Below, piece after piece: positions 57,958 to 64,000 of a DNA stretch of 64,000 nt. Below the pieces are notes generated by a model. That model worked only from the letters and a program-made list of their open reading frames with translations, was not told the origin of the DNA and made no database searches. Each line of letters begins with the position of its first letter. Within the stretch, counting starts at the first letter, position 1. Origin of the DNA: Terana coerulea (taxonomy: Eukaryota > Basidiomycota > Agaricomycetes > Polyporales > Phanerochaetaceae); contig JAKOGH010000721.1 of the NCBI GenBank assembly GCA_024811115.1, positions 496,001 through 560,000 on the forward strand, given 5' to 3'. Both the position numbers and the translations under genes were made by a program.

Positions 57958-59411
57958 ATGATGGATCCTCTTACCTCACCGCTATTTACTCCTAAGATTC
58001 AGAAGGATGCCGGAAACCTCGAGGAGATGACCGGGGCAATCCGATCCTGCATCCCAGCAATTCCAACAGAAGTCTGCGAGCGTATCATAGACTTCCTCGC
58101 CGAAAGAAACCTGGTGATAGCCAAACGCCAGTGGCAGCGCGACGTGCTGGAAGCGCTGAAGTCGTGCGCCTTGACCTGCCACGCATGGGTGCCACGGAGC
58201 CAATTTCATCTTTTTCGCGTCCTCGGGGTGCACTGCGAACCCACCGGGGAGAAGACACTTGTCGCGCTCATTCAGCTCGTAAAGAAGTCCGCCCTGATAC
58301 AATCTGGCATAGAGACTGTCTTCGCAAAAGCGGGACGACCGACCAGTCCAGGCTTGCACACTATTGCTGCACAGCTCCCACGCCTCCTACCCCGCCTACA
58401 ACACCTGCAGCTCGACGATGGCGCCCTGTACCCACCTCCCAATAGAACACTTGACGTCTGCATGCGGCAGTTCCGGTCGATCACCACCCTCACTCTCGAT
58501 AAACTCGTAATCTACTCCGTCCACGACCTTCGCCGAATCATCTCTGCCTTGACCTCGCTTCAGGAGTTGTACATGTTTCAACCGGCGTGGGATCAGGCCC
58601 TTTCCGAGCGACCGCCACCTCCCGTAGGATCTGCCATATCTCGAACACGCCTGGGCGCTCTCTTCATTCTCGCCGAAACGCAATGGGTGCGGGATAATCG
58701 CACGACTTCCTTCCTGGAGTGGCTGGCCCGATCTGGGACCGTCGCTCAGCTTACTCACGCGTATCTTGATTGGATGATGATCGTGGACGCTCGGATGCTC
58801 GGATGTGTCGAGTCGCTCGTTCGAGCTTCCAAGGACACGATGAGATGGTTATGTCTTGGGTTCGGCCCTGAACTCGAATTCGAAAGTAGTGAGTGGCTGC
58901 TTGTTGCTGAACCCCGTGATACGTCACTGACGCGTGCGCCGTCCTCTGTCAGTCGCTACTACATTGTCAACTCTGGCTCGGCTAGAATGCCTCATGCTCT
59001 TGATTCCGTACGACACCCCCGCCTTCTCGCGCATGGTCGATCTCCTCTCGAGGTTAGATTGCCCGCGCCTCACGGAGCTCCGCCTGCGCTTTGACTTATA
59101 TCCGCGAGCACTGCGCAGAGCCAGACACGACGCACTGGGCGCGACTGGACGCGGTGCTGCAACAGGAACGATTCGGTGAACTCACGGAGGTCGCTATCGG
59201 CCGCTTTCTGAGGGGTACGGAAGTCGAAGGTCCTTTAGTGTGGGGAACATGGCATAGCTATACACCGATTGACACGACACAATTACGAGAGGAGCTGAAG
59301 TCCTTCCTCCCGCGCACATATTTACGTGGCGTACTGAAATGCCGCGTCAGAATTCAATGGCAAGGCATTACCAGTCTGAGCAACATTGATGTATGTAGTA
59401 GCTCTTACTGA
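57958..59411 (+). CDS. F-box/LRR-like protein
   Basis: Starts MMDPLTSPLFTPK and has an F-box-like segment (IPTEVCERIIDFLAE ... SCALTCHAWVPRSQFHLFRV). Leucine-rich segments follow (LPRLLPRLQHLQLDD, SITTLTLDKLVIYSVHDL, ALTSLQELYMF, LARLECLMLLIPYD). An intron (gtgagt...gtcag) ends at 58952. Such proteins recruit substrates to SCF ubiquitin ligases, and large families occur in mushroom fungi. The frame breaks after LRLRFDLY; dropping one C at 59102-59103 continues it as REHCAEPDTTHWARLDAVLQ up to a stop at 59409-59411. The first ATG is at 57958 with a second directly after. Confidence 0.7.
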
Positions 59412-59837
59412 GACTCCCTTGCGATTGCTCTCATTCTCTCTCGCTAGGAGACGCGGCTCTGCTTGTCTGAGCTCTTTTGTAATATATTTGGGAGGAAACG
59501 TCTCGGTCGAACACGGACCGCGGAAACCCCTTACAGGGCAGCACTACATGCGTGCAGCCATGTGTGCGAGACAGTAACTGGGGCTAGGGCCCGTGCACTG
59601 GCAAATGTTGGTCGGACCTACTGCTGCCAAAGCACAGCCGAACAGTTTGTGGCCACTGTCTAAGACAATGCTTTACCTTTTATATGCGCTCTGTGGCCCA
59701 TCGTCAGGACGGTGCGCGAAATCGTATAAAAGGCAGAGCAACATACTGAAGTCATCGCACATACTCACCGTCCTCCAACGCTCTTCAAGCTTTAACCACC
59801 ACTGTAAATCTCTCGCACAAGCACGAACATCACACCT
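59412..59837. other. Intergenic region with TATA box
   Basis: About 425 bp. TATAAA at 59725-59730 lies 108-113 bp upstream of the next start codon. No gene seen. Confidence 0.4.
59725..59730 (+). promoter_or_regulatory. TATA box upstream of orphan paralog A
   Basis: TATAAA followed by AGG, 108-113 bp upstream of the ATG at 59838. Confidence 0.5.
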
Positions 59838-60368
59838 ATGGCGCCCGAGCAGCTGTATTACAAGCCAGATTGGGACCACTCGCCAGACCGCTCCCGCAAC
59901 AGCTCATACCAAGACACGTCTCCCGGCGCGGCATCGGTCAGCCTCGAGCTCGAGCTCCACCACGACGGCGGCATCCAGCCGACCTCCCAGTGGTTCCTCA
60001 CCTGGCCCGTCGGCGGCGGCGCAGGCAAACGGATCCTGCATCTGCGGCGCACGGGCCCGGCGGGCAGCCTGGAGTGCAAGGCGGTCAGCCACGACCGACG
60101 CGAGCTCGTGCTCCCCAAGAGCATGGACATGCGCGACGGGGTGCGCACGCAGGCGCACGCCCTCGGCGGCCTGGACCTCGCGCAGCGCCAGGCGCTGGAG
60201 CAAATCGCGCAATCGGCGATGAGCAGGAACGCCAGCTTCATCGCCTCGCCGCGGGACTGGGGCAGGATGGTGCTGCGAGACGCGGTGTTGAAGGGAATGC
60301 TGGATGGACGAGTGGTGAACGCTGCCTTGACTGCTTTGGGAGAGAAACAGGTGGCATGCTACTTGTAG
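59838..60368 (+). CDS. Orphan protein, paralog A of a tandem pair
   Basis: A single exon of 176 residues, starting MAPEQLYYKPDWDHSPD. The middle looks like a beta-rich domain (ASVSLELELHHDGGIQPTSQ, WFLTWPVGGGAGKRILHLRR). The end is helical: LGGLDLAQRQALEQIAQSA, then ASPRDWGRMVLRDAVLKGML. No signal peptide, membrane segment or known domain. The C-terminal helical part resembles paralog B at 61200 (LDGAQRAELMKLAGD; WPRDWGAEFFRAAVERGLF). G/C-rich third positions support coding. Function unknown; a lineage-specific family of mushroom fungi is my guess. Confidence 0.65.
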   Translation: MAPEQLYYKPDWDHSPDRSRNSSYQDTSPGAASVSLELELHHDGGIQPTSQWFLTWPVGGGAGKRILHLRRTGPAGSLECKAVSHDRRELVLPKSMDMRDGVRTQAHALGGLDLAQRQALEQIAQSAMSRNASFIASPRDWGRMVLRDAVLKGMLDGRVVNAALTALGEKQVACYL

Positions 60369-61199
60369 ATGCGTCTGCGAATAGACCAGGTCGCGCCAGA
60401 TATCTGTCACCGGTATCTACGCCATATCCCAATAATCAACTGTGTTTCTTGGCACGTCGATTCGCTCACTGCAGACTGGCTGAGAAAGTGATCCAGAATA
60501 CCTGGAACACCGTTGAGGCCTGTCCATGAATAGGTTGGATCTTGCATAGACAGTAGGAATAAAATGGCCGAAGACGACTGTGGCAAAGGAAGATCCGAAG
60601 GTATTGACCGGCGGAGACCGTATAGGCACTACATTCCTAGCGGCGTGTAGTTTTTTTGACGTCTCCCAGAAATTCCAGATGTGTGGAACTGGACATTTGC
60701 AATCAGTGGCAAGCGATAGGGTGTAAGGAGAGCGTACGTACCTGCGCCAGCAGCCAGCCAGCGATGCATTTGTTGCAACAACGCATCAAGAAAACCCCTC
60801 AAGGATTCGCAGTGGCAATCAGGACAAAGGCGGCACAAATGTCTGGCATGTTAAACCATAATATTATGTCCGAAGCAATGGAAGGCCTCATCATGAGGGG
60901 CATACACCGTCTGGCATATTCGCTTGTGACGGGAAAGCGATCGGTCCATGGGAGATACATAGGCGTAGCCTAGAGGCCACCGTATCCTTTGACGTGCCAT
61001 TCATATGCGCGTCGCCGGAAATGGTCTTCGGTGGCCTTGGGCAATGGCTGATACAAGGGCCACCTATTCATTTAACCTACGAAGTGATGCGACGTGTCCT
61101 GGAGAAGAGTCAAGTCTGACACTATATAACGAGGGGTGCAACGCACTTGCACTTCAGCTCCTCAACCTCACAGCCGTTCACGCCCTCTCCCTGCACACC
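60369..61199. other. Intergenic region between the tandem paralogs
   Basis: About 830 bp. It ends with a TATA box (61123-61129) upstream of paralog B. Other frames are not convincing. Confidence 0.4.
61123..61129 (+). promoter_or_regulatory. TATA box upstream of orphan paralog B
   Basis: TATATAA lies 71-77 bp upstream of the ATG at 61200. Confidence 0.5.
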
Positions 61200-61809
61200 A
61201 TGTCCTGGTCGCGACCAATCTTCCTCCAGCATTACAAAACCGTCGAGCCAGACAAAGATGATTACAATATCGACGACCGCAACCCCGCCCCGACCGACGT
61301 CTTTCTCGAGATAGAGGAGGTGCCCGTCGAAGATAGGCACAAGGCGCGCTGGCTCATCAGCTGGGAATTTCCGGGCACTGGCAAGGGCGAAGCGCGCCGG
61401 CACATCATCCAGATCTCCGCGGACGACGCAAGGATGCTCACGACGACCTGCAGCGTCAGGGACCTCCTGACTCCAGGGAACGTCGCCAAAGGGGCAGGCA
61501 TGACCACGCTGCGTTGCGACATCGCCAGGCTGGACGGCGCGCAGCGCGCGGAGTTGATGAAGTTGGCCGGCGACATATTCTACCAACCCCAAGGGCTTCG
61601 ATTGGCCGAGAGATTGGGGCGCAGAGTTCTTTCGTGCCGCCGTGGAACGCGGGCTGTTCAAGCAGGAGGACGTGTACGATTGCATGATGTCGCTCGGCGA
61701 GTGGGTCGGTTATGGCCTCCAACATCCAGACCCGGATAGCCTGGAGAGTTTCGAGTGGTATGCTGAGGCCATACAGCCTAGTCTCCCGAAAAGGCGCACG
61801 CGTAGCTAG
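61200..61809 (+). CDS. Orphan protein, paralog B of a tandem pair
   Basis: Starts MSWSRPIFLQHYKTVEPDKD at 61200. It shares layout with paralog A: a beta-rich middle (TDVFLEIEEVPVEDRHKARW, LISWEFPGTGKGEARRHIIQ) and a C-terminal helical part with LDGAQRAELMKLAGDIFYQP. The frame breaks in the ggg run at 61593-61595; with one G fewer it reads GFDWPRDWGAEFFRAAVERG and on to QEDVYDCMMSLGEWVGYG, ending at TAG 61807-61809. The match to paralog A lies on both sides of the break, so the longer frame is probably the real one. The extra Asp/Glu-rich stretch near residue 20-45 is absent from A. Function unknown. Confidence 0.62.
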
Positions 61810-64000
61810 GGGTCCCCATTATTAGAGGAAGCTGTGGTATTGATAGGATCATTCGACGATAGGGATAGTTTTATACGCTTGAAGTCAGCCTGCAGGGGAC
61901 ATGTCAGTTCTCGAATACATCGCAATTCACAGCAAAATACTCACAAGTTCCCTGTCGCGGTATCTTATGCGATTTGACCAACGACAACGACGGCCGCAGA
62001 TATGACAGCGCTGATGTAGAGATGCATATAGTCAATGTCGTATTCACAGATAACTTGAGGGGTTCCAAGCTCTCACTAACCCAGAATTTCGCGCTCGCGA
62101 CGAGAAAATGGCATGCTCAACGCATGAAGAGAGACGAGGCGAACCTCCTTCTTCGCTTCTCCTGCGGGTACTCGCAATGCCTCTGACGCAGCCAATCCGC
62201 GCGCGGCGCCTGGAGAGCGCGTCACAGCCGGGCATGAGCGGATGATTGTGCGACGGACGAAGGAGATACAAGAGTGATCGCGCCTGGGGTTACTCCGAAT
62301 GTCCAACGAACGTCCGCGACGCTCGCAAAGCGTGTCTGGGTGAACGGTGGTGCTCTTCCCAACAGAACGCTGCGCGATCTACGACCAAGCCTGCGGAGGA
62401 TCAGGGAGCACCTGACGACCGAAGTTGCGATGGAATTTGAATATGGCGTTCTTCGTGTCGTAAAAGGTGAGACTTCGCATATGGCTATGCTGAACGCGGA
62501 TTGGTCCAGCGAAGATGAGTGCCGCACCGTTGATTGGCCACACAGAGGGAGCTTGGACGGGGCGCGCAGATCCAACGCTTTCTTCCGGCTTGGCGGAACG
62601 ATCCCTGCAAGTTTCCACGGGTCCGAGTAGCGAGCCTAAGGAAAGAGTCCGAATCGATGCATAGTAGGCGGTTTCATATGGACTTTGCGGGGCAGGCCTT
62701 GCAAAAAAACAACGCCACTGAAGACATCCGCGGCTGCCGAGCGAGCTTGGAGGATATTTGATGATGCAGGGTCAGACAGATGGTTGCAGTGCGACCGCAC
62801 GACCTGAACATCCAGCGGCCCGGACTGTCGAGTTGTTTGAATTAGGGCAGCGCAACGCTCCCAGCATCAACGGCAATCCACGCAGCGCCACGACATCATC
62901 CGATGGAAGGAGCGGCGGCCTTAGTTCGCTTGTCAAGTGAGATGGGGCGGGTATGGTGATGGCGCACGGATTTCCTCGAGGAAGGGCGCAGCCGAAAATC
63001 ATCGGGAGAACGTCGAGTTCTGGGCCCCGGTTGGTGGTGATGCTGCTGGTGTACCAAAGGGGGAGAACCAGCGGGATCAACGACGGAGAAAAGCGCCATT
63101 TGCGCTGTTCGTGGCGTTGACGCGGCTCGTTCGTGGTGCTGCCTTTCCGGTTGTGTCTCACGAAAGGAACGGACGGATGGCGAATCTACAAGCCCCCGTG
63201 ATGGATGTGACGTGAATTGCGACAGCTGGTGGCTGAGGGAGATGAGGAACGTCTCTCACCCACTCACAGGCCGAGCCAGAGTTTAACAAGGGGTATGCTG
63301 GATGAAGACGACTTTCAGCCAAAAGTTGTCTCTGAGGATGTCTGCCAAAGGGCATTCCCGTTAACCACACCGCAGGAGTGGAAACTACATTCAGCGTACC
63401 TTGAAGCCACGTGCAGTGGAGGCGGTACCCTGGCTGTAGGTAAGTATGCTTGACTGTTGAACCCAAGGCTAATTGACTTTTCTCCATCCGTGGTCGATGC
63501 AGTGAGATAGTAAGACACGTGGTAATTCTCCGACGCTGCCAGTGGTCGGTGTGTGCAAATATCAAGGGGGATGGCGGGACAGGTTCCTGGTCCCGACGAC
63601 ACAACGATCAGAATGTCGATGGTGGCTTTTCTGTCAACATTCAGGGCGGCCCGGCGCAAGGTTGCACCGTCACGGTGTAGACGACGTCTTGTGCCCCATA
63701 GGCCCCAACAGCCTCAGCTTGGAATCGTGGGTCCACCAGAGTCGCGATACACCCGCGGCCCTGAGTTGTAAAACTCAGCAGTACTTGGCGCTTTTGAGCG
63801 AGACAGCTCCCCAAGTGTCGAGCCCAATCGAGTATGTTCGGCAGGCGCAATCCGTCCGGATAATGTTGAACTTATCGACGTAAGAGGCCGCGGATAGATG
63901 AAGGGCCTCTGCGACAGGTCCCCTGGAGTTGGCATTTCGGACTGGAATGTGTGGGAATCGTTCACTGAATGTCGGATGGGACAGTTTTTATTTCTCGAAG
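61810..64000. other. Terminal 2.2 kb without a recognised gene
   Basis: Many short frames on both strands, none with a known family. A frame at 62274-62630 is fairly long, and one ending at 63673-63675 (NVDGGFSVNIQGGPAQGC...) looks like the end of a secreted protein, but no upstream exon could be joined. The region may hold a decayed gene or lineage-specific sequence. Confidence 0.35.

Noticed and set aside
62274..62630. 118-residue plus-strand ORF near the window end
   Set aside because: No family, start context or partner exons; could be chance in a G/C-rich region.
63542..63883. Short frame reading GGFSVNIQGGPAQGC, resembling the end of a secreted protein
   Set aside because: No upstream exon could be joined, so it is too weak to list as a gene.
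1..64000. Transposons, CRISPR arrays or a secondary-metabolite cluster
   Set aside because: No reverse transcriptase, transposase, terminal repeats, spaced repeats, or NRPS/PKS/terpene genes were seen.

Overview
The window is a 64-kb piece of a fungal nuclear genome. Genes are split by many short introns (about 45-90 nt, mostly GT...AG). Gene density is about one per 2 kb on both strands. Several products belong to fungal or basidiomycete families: an X325/BIM1 copper protein, a Ctr transporter, Urb2, Sgf11, a CBS-PB1 protein and F-box/LRR-like genes. I infer an Agaricomycete (mushroom/polypore-type Basidiomycota); the species cannot be read from the sequence.

Layout. 0-3 kb: the 3' end of an unknown gene, then frataxin and a single-domain mitochondrial rhodanese (both minus). 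4-6.1 kb: a Ctr copper transporter followed on the same strand by a secreted, GPI-anchored BIM1/X325-like copper protein, a likely copper-acquisition pair. 7.3-11.4 kb: an orphan gene, a two-domain sulfurtransferase (TUM1-like) and V-ATPase subunit C. 12-20 kb (minus): a large multi-KH RNA-binding protein, an RWD-RBR ubiquitin ligase and a conserved orphan. 20-31.6 kb: URB2, threonine aldolase, a ZNF706-like zinc-finger protein, TIM10 and UTP4. 32-38.9 kb: an Mpv17/PMP22 protein, PTH2, HAS1, a Tts1/Pom33 membrane protein and a small membrane protein. 39-50 kb: a CBS-PB1 protein, SGF11, a UPF0658-type Golgi membrane protein, BET1, the SUMO protease ULP1 and an intron-containing tRNA-Met. 50-64 kb is gene-poor: a Yippee protein, a small Ser/Pro-rich orphan, an F-box/LRR-like protein, and two related genes of an unrecognised family.

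Themes. Three ribosome-biogenesis factors (URB2, UTP4, HAS1) and several mitochondrial genes (frataxin, rhodanese, TIM10, Mpv17-type, PTH2) lie here, mostly as ordinary dispersed housekeeping genes. The CTR-BIM1 neighbourhood is the clearest functional pairing. Gene models were built by hand from splice signals and protein-family conservation.

Caution. At least 17 places in otherwise conserved genes need a single-base insertion or deletion in a homopolymer to keep the reading frame. This looks like consensus error in the assembly rather than mass gene decay, so 'frameshifts' below should be read that way unless resequencing says otherwise.
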